NCBI RefSeq assembly: GCF_963665245.1
Contig: NZ_OY762267.1
Span: 2,232,001 to 2,296,000, forward strand
Reading direction: 5' to 3'
Origin: an uncultured Paludibaculum sp.
GTDB taxonomy: Bacteria; Acidobacteriota; Terriglobia; Bryobacterales; Bryobacteraceae
Length of the DNA stretch: 64,000 nt
In this document: in pieces, positions 8,301 to 16,112 of the stretch
Layout of the letters: each line of letters starts with the position of its first letter
Position numbering within the stretch: position 1 is the first letter of the stretch
The notes under the pieces: model-generated
Database searches by the model: none
Told to the model about the DNA's origin: nothing
Seen by the model: the letters and a program-made list of their open reading frames with translations, nothing else
Program-made: the position numbers and the translations under genes

Positions 8301-9152
8301 ATGCCTCCCAAACCCAAGCAGATCCAAGCCGCGTTCCAAGGCGAGCTCGGCGCCTTCAGCCACGAAGCCGCGATGCGCCTCCTCGGCCCTCAGGTCCAGG
8401 TCCGGCCTTGCCAGCGCTTCGACGAAGTTTTTCAATCACTTAAGGACGGAAAAGTCGATGCGGCCGTCGTACCTATCGAGAACACTCTTCATGGGTCGGT
8501 CCACGAAAACTACGATCATCTGCTCCATTTCGACCACAAAATCGTGGCCGAAACCAGCGTCCGCATCGTCCATAACCTCATCGCAGCGCCAGGGGTTCGC
8601 TTCAAGGATATTCGCCGTGCCTTCTCCCACCCCGTCGCCCTCAACCAGTGCCTGCATTTTCTTGCCACCAACACGCAGATGGAGCGGGTGCCGTTCTATG
8701 ACACCGCGGGCAGCGTCAAAATGGTCATGGCGGAGGGCCTGAAGGATGCCGCCGCCATCGCCTCCGCCGTCTCCGCTACCATCTACGGCGCCCATATCCT
8801 CAAACGCTCCATAGAGGACGACCGCCAGAACTTCACGCGCTTCTTCCTGCTCCGCCGCGCGGACCAACCCGAGTTGAATCTGGCCGAGCCCGGCAAGAAG
8901 AACTGGAAAACCTCCCTCGTCTTCAGCACCCGAAATCAGCCGGGCTCCCTGTTCCGCGCGCTCAGTGCCTTTGCCCTCCGCGACTTATCGTTAACCAAAA
9001 TAGAGTCGCGCCCCCTGCGGGGCAAACCCTGGGAGTACCTTTTCTATGTGGACTTCCTCGGCAGCATCGAAGAGGAGCGCGTCAAGAAGGCGCTGGGCCA
9101 CCTACAGGAATTGGCCGACCTGCTCCGCGTTCTTGGCTGCTACCGGGCTTAA
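8301..9152 (+). CDS. pheA: Prephenate dehydratase
   Basis: The 283-residue protein converts prephenate to phenylpyruvate in phenylalanine synthesis. The catalytic domain (about residues 5-185) shows FQGELGAFSHEAA, VPIENTLHGSVHENYDHL, AFSHPVALNQC and the essential TRF motif within RQNFTRFFLL. An ACT domain follows (about 200-283; SLVFSTRNQPGSLFRALSAF, LTKIESRPL), the usual phenylalanine-binding regulatory domain. No chorismate mutase domain is fused. The ATG at 8301 was preferred over an in-frame TTG at 8280. A long hairpin begins at the stop codon (9151-9210). It appears monocistronic. Confidence 0.95.
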   Translation: MPPKPKQIQAAFQGELGAFSHEAAMRLLGPQVQVRPCQRFDEVFQSLKDGKVDAAVVPIENTLHGSVHENYDHLLHFDHKIVAETSVRIVHNLIAAPGVRFKDIRRAFSHPVALNQCLHFLATNTQMERVPFYDTAGSVKMVMAEGLKDAAAIASAVSATIYGAHILKRSIEDDRQNFTRFFLLRRADQPELNLAEPGKKNWKTSLVFSTRNQPGSLFRALSAFALRDLSLTKIESRPLRGKPWEYLFYVDFLGSIEEERVKKALGHLQELADLLRVLGCYRA

Positions 9153-9210
9153 ACAACACCTGTCGTTTTGCGCTTTCCGAGGTAGCCGCTGTAAACGACA
9201 TCTGTTGTTT
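9151..9210 (+). terminator. Long inverted repeat at the pheA stop codon
   Basis: AAACAACACCTGTCGTTT (9151-9168) and AAACGACATCTGTTGTTT (9193-9210) are complementary at 16 of 18 positions with a 24-base loop. The first arm overlaps the pheA stop codon and the second ends in TTGTTTT. A terminator is the simplest reading, but each arm is also almost its own inverse, so a protein-binding or repeat-element role is possible. Confidence 0.5.
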
Positions 9211-9351
9211 TGGCCAGACGAGCGCTGCCGACCACCAGTTAAGTAGCTTGTGGGCTGCACCGGAGAATAAGGATAGAACCTCGAATCCGGCCGAACCGGG
9301 AACGGCCGCCTGGCTTCCGCGCTGTGACATAATTACGGCTTCGAGGTCTTT

Positions 9352-9645
9352 ATGGCAAACCCTAAGTACGCTGAGGCCACCCGGGAGATCCCCCAGGCCC
9401 AGGAGATTGGTCAACTGAGCGACGGAACTAAGCTGATGAAGCGTGCGCCGCGCATTCGTTCCTGCGGGTTGAAGGACGAGAAGGGCAAGCTGTGCGCCGG
9501 CCATCTGAAGCGCTGGTATTTCTATGGGGAAGAGTTGAAGGCGAAGTTTGGCGCCGACGCCGAGTTATACCGCTGCGAGAAGTGCAAGGCGGTGTATCTG
9601 CCAAACGAGGAAGAAGAGCCGCGCACCGGCACCATCTGTTACTGA
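9352..9645 (+). CDS. Hypothetical zinc-ribbon-like small protein
   Basis: A 97-residue, soluble protein. Four cysteines are arranged as C-x(9)-C (RSCGLKDEKGKLCAGHLKRW) and CxxC (YRCEKCKAVYLP), which suggests a small metal-binding ribbon, with a charged tail. The frame is intact with an ATG and a hairpin follows the stop (9654-9684). I do not recognise a named family. The basic middle and ribbon would fit nucleic-acid or ribosome binding, but that is only a guess. Confidence 0.75.
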   Translation: MANPKYAEATREIPQAQEIGQLSDGTKLMKRAPRIRSCGLKDEKGKLCAGHLKRWYFYGEELKAKFGADAELYRCEKCKAVYLPNEEEEPRTGTICY

Positions 9646-9653
9646 ATTCCTCC

Positions 9654-9684
9654 CTGGTCGCGGCGGTGGGACCCCCACGACCAG
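9654..9684 (+). terminator. Hairpin after the zinc-ribbon-like gene
   Basis: CTGGTC (9654-9659) pairs with GACCAG (9679-9684), and inside it GTGGG pairs with CCCAC around ACC. It begins nine bases after the stop codon. A Rho-independent terminator lacking a good T-run is likely. Confidence 0.5.
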
Positions 9685-9703
9685 GTTGGACTGAGAATGA
9701 GCC

Positions 9704-9753
9704 GCATTGGATCGACTCAGGGAGGAGTCACTCGGATTGAGTCAATCCAATGC
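9704..9753. repeat. 16-bp inverted repeat
   Basis: GCATTGGATCGACTCA (9704-9719) and TGAGTCAATCCAATGC (9738-9753) are complementary at 15 of 16 positions with an 18-base loop. It lies just past the terminator-like hairpin at 9654-9684, at the start of a 600-base gene-free stretch. It could be a small mobile-element end or a regulatory hairpin. Confidence 0.5.
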
Positions 9754-10235
9754 AGCCAGCCCGGGCTGGGCTCGAGGAGCGGCGACGGCAGTGCGAGATC
9801 CGCCTAACTAGTGTTCCCTTTCACATAGGCGAAGAAGCCGCGTTCGACTACCCTTCACCATGCGAATCCTGACACTACCGATACCCGCTACCCCATGGGG
9901 AGGTGAAATCGTTGGATGAACCCGAGGGAAATCGACATCGATGAAACCTGGTACTTCTCGAGCAGCGCGTCCTCAAAAAAAGGACCCTCTGTTGCAACTT
10001 GCAAAAAGGTCGAACGAATGGAAGAGAACTTTAACACCGGCTCCCGCAAGCACGACGTTTCTTACTCCGGTTCGCTCTCCCCGTTAGCTTGTTGCAGCAG
10101 AGGGCAGGTTCAAAGAGAGTTCATCAATTCACTGTTGAGTGTAGCAAACTGGTAGCCAAGAATGCTGGAGAAAAAAGCCCTTTGTTATCAATCTCAGCGG
10201 CCGGATTTTACCCCTTCGGCGAGGTCGATCGCCCC
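9754..10235 (+). other. Gene-free stretch with long-range inverted repeat
   Basis: No convincing gene is seen here. A 79-codon open frame at 9916-10155 has unremarkable composition and no recognisable domain. The stretch is less GC-rich than its surroundings. It contains CCCTCTGTTGCAAC (9985-9998) matched, with one mismatch, by GTTGCAGCAGAGGG (10091-10104). Pairing would close a region of about 120 bases and could define a structured RNA. The palindrome CCCCATGGGG lies near 9892-9901. It may also carry the promoter of the secreted protein gene at 10251. Confidence 0.35.
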
Positions 10236-10250
10236 AGGAGGTGTGGCACT

Positions 10251-11654
10251 GTGACACAGCTGTCCAACATGTCCCGACCGTGGGCAAAACGGATGGTTAC
10301 TCTTGCCCTGATGCTGGCCGCGATGCCCTGCGGGGGCCTCGCCCAGGACGCCGATTATCAGGTCTACACGGAGCCTCCGCGGTTGCTGCTGAATCAGCGC
10401 CGCCTGCGACTGCTCAAACGGGAACGGGAGCGGGAGTCGCTGCGTTGGCAACAGTTCGACAGCCTGATGCGCGGCAAGGCGCGCATGCAGGAACCGGGCT
10501 TCGCCCTGGCTTTGTGGGGCACCATTACGGCGAAGATCGAACCCTGCCGCGACGCCGGCGAGTGGAGTCTGAAGACGGCAAGCGTCAACGACCCGCGCGA
10601 TCTGCGACAGATGGCATTGGTGTACGACTGGTGCCAGACGTCGATGGACGAATCGCGCACCTCAATGGTGGCCCGGAAGCTGACCGCCGTGCTGAAAGAG
10701 CGGCCGGCCGATACGCTATCGGTCCGCTCCCACCTGTTCGCCGCTCTGGCTGTGGCCGATGTCGAGTCACAGCCGGCGCAGGATTTCCTCAAGTACACGG
10801 TGGAGACGTGGTGGAAAGGCAAGATCATGCCGCAGATGCGGGCCGGCCAGAATCCCTTTCCCAAGAAGGAAGAGCTGTACGCGATGATGGAGATTCTGCA
10901 CGCGGTCCGTGATAATACGCGGGCCGACATCAGGGAAGGCGCCGGCAAATGGTTTGAAGAGCTGGCACCGATGCAGTTGCTCTCCTACTATCCCCAACCC
11001 TGGCCGGCGGCGGAGAACGAGTATCGCATTCCGGCGTATGTCGGCAAGGGCGACCCCGACCTCCACGAGGCGGCATACTCGCGAGCAGCGGAAATGGCGA
11101 TGGTGGCCTTTGACGGCAACGCCCAGCCGCATCAGTTCCTGCAGGGCTGGATCCTGCAGGACCGTTTTCTGATGCGCGGCGATTTCGGCATCACCTACGA
11201 ACTACTGTGGGCCAATCCCTACCAGCCAGGCCTCAGCTTCACCTACATGCCCGACCTGTTTCACGCGCGGGGACAATTGCTGACCCGCAGCAGTTGGGAC
11301 GAAGATGCAACCTGGCTTGGATTCTGGAACGGCCAGGCGCAGCTTTTCACCAAGGGGCAAAGGTCCACCGTTCGTCTGGACGCGCGGCCCGGTCCGGTCA
11401 CTCTGGGCCCCGTGAAGGTGTTCTTCGCCTCCGCCGGCATGCGGTTGGAGAGCGGCTGGATGCCGCCGCCGGAAGAGGGAGCAAAACCGGTGGGCCAGGT
11501 GGCATTCCTGATTGGCCTGGAGCCGTCAGCACGCTATGACGTGGAGATCGATGGGGAAGAGATGTTCGAGGCGCAGGCGGACAACGGCGGCATTTTGGAG
11601 CTGAAGTTCGCGCCGGATCACAAAGCGGGAGTGCGGGTACACAAGGCGATATAG
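10251..11654 (+). CDS. Secreted heparinase II/III-like protein
   Basis: The start is a GTG at 10251, because AGGAGG (10236-10241) lies nine bases upstream, while the internal ATG at 10269 has no ribosome binding site. The 467-residue product has a signal peptide ending near CGGLAQ. An N-terminal PRLLLNQRRLRLLKRERE segment is typical of the helical toroid of heparinase/alginate-lyase-like proteins. The C-terminal part (LFHARGQLLTRSSWDEDATW onward) resembles the heparinase II/III beta-sandwich. Catalytic residues are not obvious, so polysaccharide lyase activity is only a possibility. It should act in the periplasm or outside the cell, and it stands alone between other transcription units. Confidence 0.75.
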   Translation: MTQLSNMSRPWAKRMVTLALMLAAMPCGGLAQDADYQVYTEPPRLLLNQRRLRLLKRERERESLRWQQFDSLMRGKARMQEPGFALALWGTITAKIEPCRDAGEWSLKTASVNDPRDLRQMALVYDWCQTSMDESRTSMVARKLTAVLKERPADTLSVRSHLFAALAVADVESQPAQDFLKYTVETWWKGKIMPQMRAGQNPFPKKEELYAMMEILHAVRDNTRADIREGAGKWFEELAPMQLLSYYPQPWPAAENEYRIPAYVGKGDPDLHEAAYSRAAEMAMVAFDGNAQPHQFLQGWILQDRFLMRGDFGITYELLWANPYQPGLSFTYMPDLFHARGQLLTRSSWDEDATWLGFWNGQAQLFTKGQRSTVRLDARPGPVTLGPVKVFFASAGMRLESGWMPPPEEGAKPVGQVAFLIGLEPSARYDVEIDGEEMFEAQADNGGILELKFAPDHKAGVRVHKAI

Positions 11655-11696
11655 CGGAAGGTCGGGCCGGCACCGCGCCGTGTAAAAAATGTCAAG

Positions 11697-12356
11697 CTAA
11701 AGCAGCGCGGAGTACTGTTCCAGGGCGATCTTTACGAGCTGACTGCGGGTGCGAACGCCAAGCTTATCGAACAATCCACGCAGAATCGATTTCACGGAAC
11801 TCTCACTCATCCCGATTCTGTCGCCAATTTCCTTGTTGGCCAGACCGCGTAGAAGAAACCGGACGACGACCAGTTCGCGGTCGGTCAACGTGGGCGTACT
11901 TTTGACGCTGTTCCTGTCGATGGTCTGAAACAGACCTTTCAGATACCGAGGCTCCAGGCAGACATCGCCGGCCGCCACCTTGCGCACCACGGAGCAGAGT
12001 TCCTGGGGCGGAGAGTGCTTGTGAAAGATGCCGGCGACCCCTTCCCGAATCAGCGCCACGGCCTCAGCATCGCTAATTCCGGCAGTGACGACAAGGATCC
12101 GGGCCGTCACTCCGGCCTGGCGAGCGGCATAGAGGAAATCGATGGCACGTTCCGACCCGAGGTCGACATCCAGCAGAACGAGGTCGGGCTGGGCCGCCAC
12201 AATCGCATCCAGTGCAGGGGCGACGCGGTCCGACGTGCCCTCCACGCGGAAATCGGGTTGCTGCGAGAGCAGGGCGACCAACCCTTCGCGGAAGAGGGCG
12301 TGGTCGTCGATCAGGTAGAGCCGGATTGGCGCCGGGGATATCTGGCTGGCGGACAT
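11697..12356 (-). CDS. NarL/FixJ-type response regulator
   Basis: The 219-residue protein has a receiver domain (about residues 11-125) with D17-D18 and the phospho-acceptor D63 (DLVLLDVDLG). A LuxR-type HTH follows (about 150-215; LTDRELVVVRFLLRGLANKE, IGMSESSVKSILRGLFDKLG). It is a DNA-binding two-component response regulator. It lies 37 bases after the sensor kinase gene on the same strand and is almost certainly its partner. The target genes are unknown; the divergent glycan operon next to the kinase is a candidate. Confidence 0.93.
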   Translation of the reverse strand: MSASQISPAPIRLYLIDDHALFREGLVALLSQQPDFRVEGTSDRVAPALDAIVAAQPDLVLLDVDLGSERAIDFLYAARQAGVTARILVVTAGISDAEAVALIREGVAGIFHKHSPPQELCSVVRKVAAGDVCLEPRYLKGLFQTIDRNSVKSTPTLTDRELVVVRFLLRGLANKEIGDRIGMSESSVKSILRGLFDKLGVRTRSQLVKIALEQYSALL

Positions 12357-12393
12357 ATCAGGAACGAAAATGGATACTCCTTTCCAATAGGCG

Positions 12394-13824
12394 TCAAGCG
12401 GCCGCCGGAAGTTTCACACAAAAAACACAGCCGGCGTCGGAGGGCTCGTGTTTTAAATCGCCACCATAATTCCGCAGTACGGCGCGTGAAACGTACAGGC
12501 CGAGGCCGGCACCGGACGCCTTCTCCTGGAATGGCTCGAAGAGATGCGCCAGGAGCGGCAGACCGTTGCCGGTGTCCGCCACGCGGATGTGAACTTCCGG
12601 ACCGAACTGCGCCGCGGTGACGGTCAAGCGCTTCTCGTCGCAGAGTTCCACCGCGCGCAGACTGTTGTTGGCAAGATTCAGGAAGACCTGGATCAAAGCA
12701 GCCGAATCGGCCAGAACGCGCGGCAGGCCGGGCTCCAGGCGGAAGTCGACGGCACCGCCCAACTCCGCCCATGCCGGCTCAATTAGAACCCGGAGTTGAT
12801 CAAAGAGATCCTCAAGGTTGACAGGTGTCAGAGGGGTCTCCGCCCTCACAGCCAGGTCCGTGGCCGCGACGCGCATCAATCCAGCCACCAGATCGCCCAG
12901 TGTCGACGCCTCCCGTGTCTCCCTGAGCGCGCCAGTTTCCTTCAAATTGGTGAAAGCCATGGCAATGGCGCCGCAGATGTTTCGTACTTCGTGGGAAACG
13001 GCGCCGGCGATGATGCGGTTCTGACTGGCGAGAAGCCGGAGGTTCTGATCCTCTCGTTCGCGCAGGTCGTCGGAGATGTCCACGGCGATCGCGGCCAGCC
13101 TGCGTCCGCCCGGACTTGCATAGAGGGAGAACCAGATCTGCGCGAAGAAGGGCTCGCCCCCCAGCCGCCGGCCCTGACATTGCGTACTGGTGCGGAAGAC
13201 ACCTTCGCTGGGGTCAAGACGCAGGGCTCCCTCGAGCACCGGCAGGTATTGCGTGACACCCTCTCCGCGCAAGCTGCGGCCTTCCGGCAAGCCAAACAGA
13301 TGGCGTGCTTCGTCATTAGCCGTCAGGATTCCGCCCTGGGCGTCGGAGGTGAAGATAGCGGCCGGACTGCTGTCCGCCAATTCCCGGAGATGCTCCTCCA
13401 GTTCCTGCCGCAGCAGGTTCTGCTCGCGCAACGCATTCAAGTGAAAGCGTGTTTCGGCGTGATGCTTCAGAATTTCGGAGATGAGCAATCCAGTGGCTGA
13501 ATAGGCCGCAAACGCCAGGAGGTAGCGCAGGAAGAAGTCGACGGGGGAGTACCAACTGGAGAAGAAGCCGCGCGCGGCGGCGCAAGCCATGCTGAGCAGC
13601 AGGATCTGCCAGCGCCCAGCGCCAATGGCGAGCAACATGACCGGGAAGAGATAGGCTGCACCCAGCGCAACTTCCGGCCCGGTGCGCCAGTCGACAATGG
13701 CCACCAGCACCGTCAACGGAATGGACAGACCCAGCAGCACGCGCCGGTCCAGCCGCAGTAGGGCGTCGAACCAGCCGGCGGATTCCGTCGCGGCCGGCCT
13801 GCGGCCAGGTAATGCATAGGCCAT
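12394..13824 (-). CDS. PAS-domain sensor histidine kinase
   Basis: The 476-residue protein has three or four N-terminal membrane helices (about residues 30-118, without a large periplasmic domain). A coiled stretch and a PAS domain follow (about 146-260, LADSSPAAIFTSDAQGGILT). The dimerisation/H-box has H278 in AGAVSHEVRN, followed by an HATPase_c domain with N-box QVFLNLANNS, G1 VADTGNGLP and G2 GAGLGLYVSR. The signal is probably sensed in the membrane or by the PAS domain. It is upstream of, and cotranscribed with, the NarL-type regulator. An inverted repeat (13864-13910) lies upstream of its start. Confidence 0.93.
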   Translation of the reverse strand: MAYALPGRRPAATESAGWFDALLRLDRRVLLGLSIPLTVLVAIVDWRTGPEVALGAAYLFPVMLLAIGAGRWQILLLSMACAAARGFFSSWYSPVDFFLRYLLAFAAYSATGLLISEILKHHAETRFHLNALREQNLLRQELEEHLRELADSSPAAIFTSDAQGGILTANDEARHLFGLPEGRSLRGEGVTQYLPVLEGALRLDPSEGVFRTSTQCQGRRLGGEPFFAQIWFSLYASPGGRRLAAIAVDISDDLREREDQNLRLLASQNRIIAGAVSHEVRNICGAIAMAFTNLKETGALRETREASTLGDLVAGLMRVAATDLAVRAETPLTPVNLEDLFDQLRVLIEPAWAELGGAVDFRLEPGLPRVLADSAALIQVFLNLANNSLRAVELCDEKRLTVTAAQFGPEVHIRVADTGNGLPLLAHLFEPFQEKASGAGLGLYVSRAVLRNYGGDLKHEPSDAGCVFCVKLPAAA

Positions 13825-13863
13825 CTGAAGTGAACCCCAATCTGGCCGAGGGCGTTGCGGAAA

Positions 13864-13910
13864 ATGACCGAAAGTTGAGATCTACTGACCAAAAGACTCA
13901 AATCGGTCAT
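13864..13910. promoter_or_regulatory. Dyad in the kinase/glycan-operon divergent spacer
   Basis: ATGACCGA (13864-13871) and TCGGTCAT (13903-13910) are perfect inverted repeats, with an inner TTGA/TCAA pair. They are centred in the spacer between the divergent kinase gene and the glycan operon. It may be an operator controlling one or both. The assignment is inferred from position. Confidence 0.35.
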
Positions 13911-13946
13911 CTCAAAGAGGGACGGCCGGACCCCCTGTCATTCGAT

Positions 13947-15278
13947 ATGCTGGCGTGCTTGCAGCAGCGTCCACCCATCAATTCTGCACCAACACCGCGG
14001 GCTCCGGCGGGGCCATCGGGACGGTTTCCGCATTGGGTCTGGGCGGTGCTGGCATGCGGGGCGATGTTGCCCTTCCTGCCGTTCGTAGGGCTGCCGCTGA
14101 TCTCAGACGATTACAGTCAGTGGTTCTTCGCCCGCCGGTATATCAATATTGCCGGGCTGCCCCATCTGGCAGGCGATGTGCTGTACCGAAGCCGGGCCAC
14201 GTCGCTGCTACTCACCCGGGCGCTTGACGAGGTCTTTGGGTTGTCACAGCAACCCCACGTGCTGGCCGGGCTCGCGCTGCATGCCATTAACGTGCTGCTG
14301 CTGTTCCGGGTGGCAAGTGCCTTGCGCGCCCGACCGGCGACCGCCCTGGCGGCGGCAGGGTTCTTCGCAGTGTACTCCGGCCATCAAGAAGCAATCGTGT
14401 GGATTGCGTCGCAGCATGAGTTGCTGGTTTTCGCTTTCGGCGCGGTGACGGTGCTGTGCTGGCTGCGCTGGCTGGCCGAGGGAGGCTGGTGGGCCTGGGC
14501 CACAATGGCGGCCTATGTCGTGACGCTCTACTCCAAGGAATCTGGAGTGGTATTCCTGCCGCTGTTGTCTTTCTTGTGGTGGGTTTCCGATCGGCGCGAC
14601 GCACGGCGCTTCTGGCCGCTGTTGGCAATAGGCGGCCTCACCTTCTATTACGCCTGGGCAATCTTCCAGTCGGCGGCACTGCACCAGCATCTCAACGACG
14701 GCACGTTCTCATTCCATGCACCGTTCTGGATCACGCTACCCACCAGTCTGTTGCGACTGCTGTGGCCCGCGGGTCTGGCGGCGCTGCCGCTGGTATGGTT
14801 CAGTCGCGACGCGGGCGTACGCCGCATGGCGATGGGCGCGCTGGGCTGGATGGCCGTCGCGCTGGGGCCCTATGTCTTTCTCACTTATCAGATGCGGGTG
14901 CCCAGCCGCCATACTTATCTCGCCGCCGCCGGGCTCGCGTTGCTATTGGGACTGGCGGTCCAGTCGCTGGCGGGTTTGGCCATACCGCGCCCGCGCGTTG
15001 CGGCGGCCGCTGCCTGCGTGCTGTTTGCGGCAGGCAACGTGCTGAACCTGTGGACCAGAAAGCTGCCCCAGTTCGAGCGGCGAGCCGAGGCGACCGAACG
15101 CTTTCTGCGGGCCGCACGCAATCTGGATGAGCCCATTGAGATTCGGCGTGGGCCCTTCCCGATTTGGGTCTATCAGCACGCCGCGGCCATCGCCTTGGGC
15201 CGCCCTCCAGAAACCGTGCAACCCGTAGGGTCAGCGCCGGCACACAGTTTTTCGTACTCGGATTCGGATCGTCCATGA
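13947..15278 (+). CDS. GT-C type membrane glycosyltransferase-like protein
   Basis: The 443-residue protein has about ten membrane helices. It has an acidic pair D54-D55 (PLISDDYSQWFF) in the first extracytoplasmic loop, as in GT-C glycosyltransferases that use lipid-linked sugars. Other visible features are GHQEAIVWIASQHELLVF and the large hydrophobic C-terminal half. The ATG at 13947 is preferred to the upstream GTG at 13812, which would overlap the divergent kinase gene. It is the first gene of a five-gene operon, with an ATGA overlap to the GT2 gene. It probably transfers a sugar from polyprenyl phosphate to a surface glycan, lipid or protein. Confidence 0.8.
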   Translation: MLACLQQRPPINSAPTPRAPAGPSGRFPHWVWAVLACGAMLPFLPFVGLPLISDDYSQWFFARRYINIAGLPHLAGDVLYRSRATSLLLTRALDEVFGLSQQPHVLAGLALHAINVLLLFRVASALRARPATALAAAGFFAVYSGHQEAIVWIASQHELLVFAFGAVTVLCWLRWLAEGGWWAWATMAAYVVTLYSKESGVVFLPLLSFLWWVSDRRDARRFWPLLAIGGLTFYYAWAIFQSAALHQHLNDGTFSFHAPFWITLPTSLLRLLWPAGLAALPLVWFSRDAGVRRMAMGALGWMAVALGPYVFLTYQMRVPSRHTYLAAAGLALLLGLAVQSLAGLAIPRPRVAAAAACVLFAAGNVLNLWTRKLPQFERRAEATERFLRAARNLDEPIEIRRGPFPIWVYQHAAAIALGRPPETVQPVGSAPAHSFSYSDSDRP

Positions 15279-16090
15279 ATACTTCCATGTCTACTTCCCG
15301 TCCGGCGCCCAATGATGACCTCTCCGCTGGTCTCTCAGTCTTCTTCCCGGCCTACAACGACCAGCCGTCTATTGCCGGTTTGGTGCAGGCGGCGTACGAC
15401 ACGCTGGCCCCGTTGACCTCCGCGTTCGAAATCATCGTGGTGAATGACGGCAGCCGCGACGGGACGCTGGAGGCGCTGGCTCCCCTGGAGCAAGCTCTGG
15501 GCGAGCGGCTCAGAGTAGTGACTCACCCCGTGAATCGCGGCTATGGGGCGGCGCTGCGCAGCGGATTCGCCGCCGCCCGCTACCCTTGGGTGTTCTATAC
15601 AGATGGTGATGGACAATACGACGTGCGGGAACTGGCCGATCTGCTGGGCCATGCCGATGAAACAGTCGGCCTGGTGAATGGCTACAAGCGGCGCCGGCAG
15701 GATCCGGCCCACCGCATCTGGATCGGAAAGTTCTATAACGCCGTGGTGCGAAGGTTGTTCGGGATTCGGCTGCGGGACATCGACTGCGACTTCCGGTTGA
15801 TCCGGCGGCACATTGTCGCGCCGGACCGCCTGCGGGCCGACGGCGGAACCATCTGCATCGAGATCGCGATGCTTGCGGAGGCGTCTGGGCTTTCCACCGT
15901 TGTGGTGCCGGTGAGCCACTATCCGAGGCTGCATGGGCGATCGCAGTTTTTCCGCATCCGGCCGTTGTTGAACACGTTCCGGGAACTGGTGAGGCTGCAT
16001 GTGGTCCGGGTGGGCCTGCCTTTGCTGGCGCGGCTGGCAACGCCTCTGCCCGCATTGTTCAAGTCGTCCCGCGCGGTGGAAGGAGACTGA
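15275..16090 (+). CDS. Family 2 glycosyltransferase (DPM1/ArnC-like)
   Basis: The start ATG at 15275 overlaps the stop of the previous gene (ATGA). The 271-residue protein is a GT-A fold GT2 enzyme: SVFFPAYNDQPSI, IVVNDGSRDGT (nucleotide-sugar binding), NRGYGAALRSG and the acidic FYTDGDGQYD motif (D110-D116). The family includes dolichyl-/polyprenyl-phosphate sugar transferases. Paired with a GT-C protein, the likely job is to charge a polyprenyl phosphate with a sugar from an NDP-sugar on the cytoplasmic face. No strong C-terminal membrane helix is seen, although VGLPLLARLATPLPALF is hydrophobic. Confidence 0.92.
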   Translation: MNTSMSTSRPAPNDDLSAGLSVFFPAYNDQPSIAGLVQAAYDTLAPLTSAFEIIVVNDGSRDGTLEALAPLEQALGERLRVVTHPVNRGYGAALRSGFAAARYPWVFYTDGDGQYDVRELADLLGHADETVGLVNGYKRRRQDPAHRIWIGKFYNAVVRRLFGIRLRDIDCDFRLIRRHIVAPDRLRADGGTICIEIAMLAEASGLSTVVVPVSHYPRLHGRSQFFRIRPLLNTFRELVRLHVVRVGLPLLARLATPLPALFKSSRAVEGD

Positions 16091-16112
16091 GGGCCGGCCC
16101 CTCGCTCGAACC

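Noticed and set aside
9916..10155. 79-codon open frame in the gene-free stretch
   Set aside because: A purine-rich stretch lies upstream, but the composition does not look coding and no domain is recognisable. The region is better explained by its inverted repeats.
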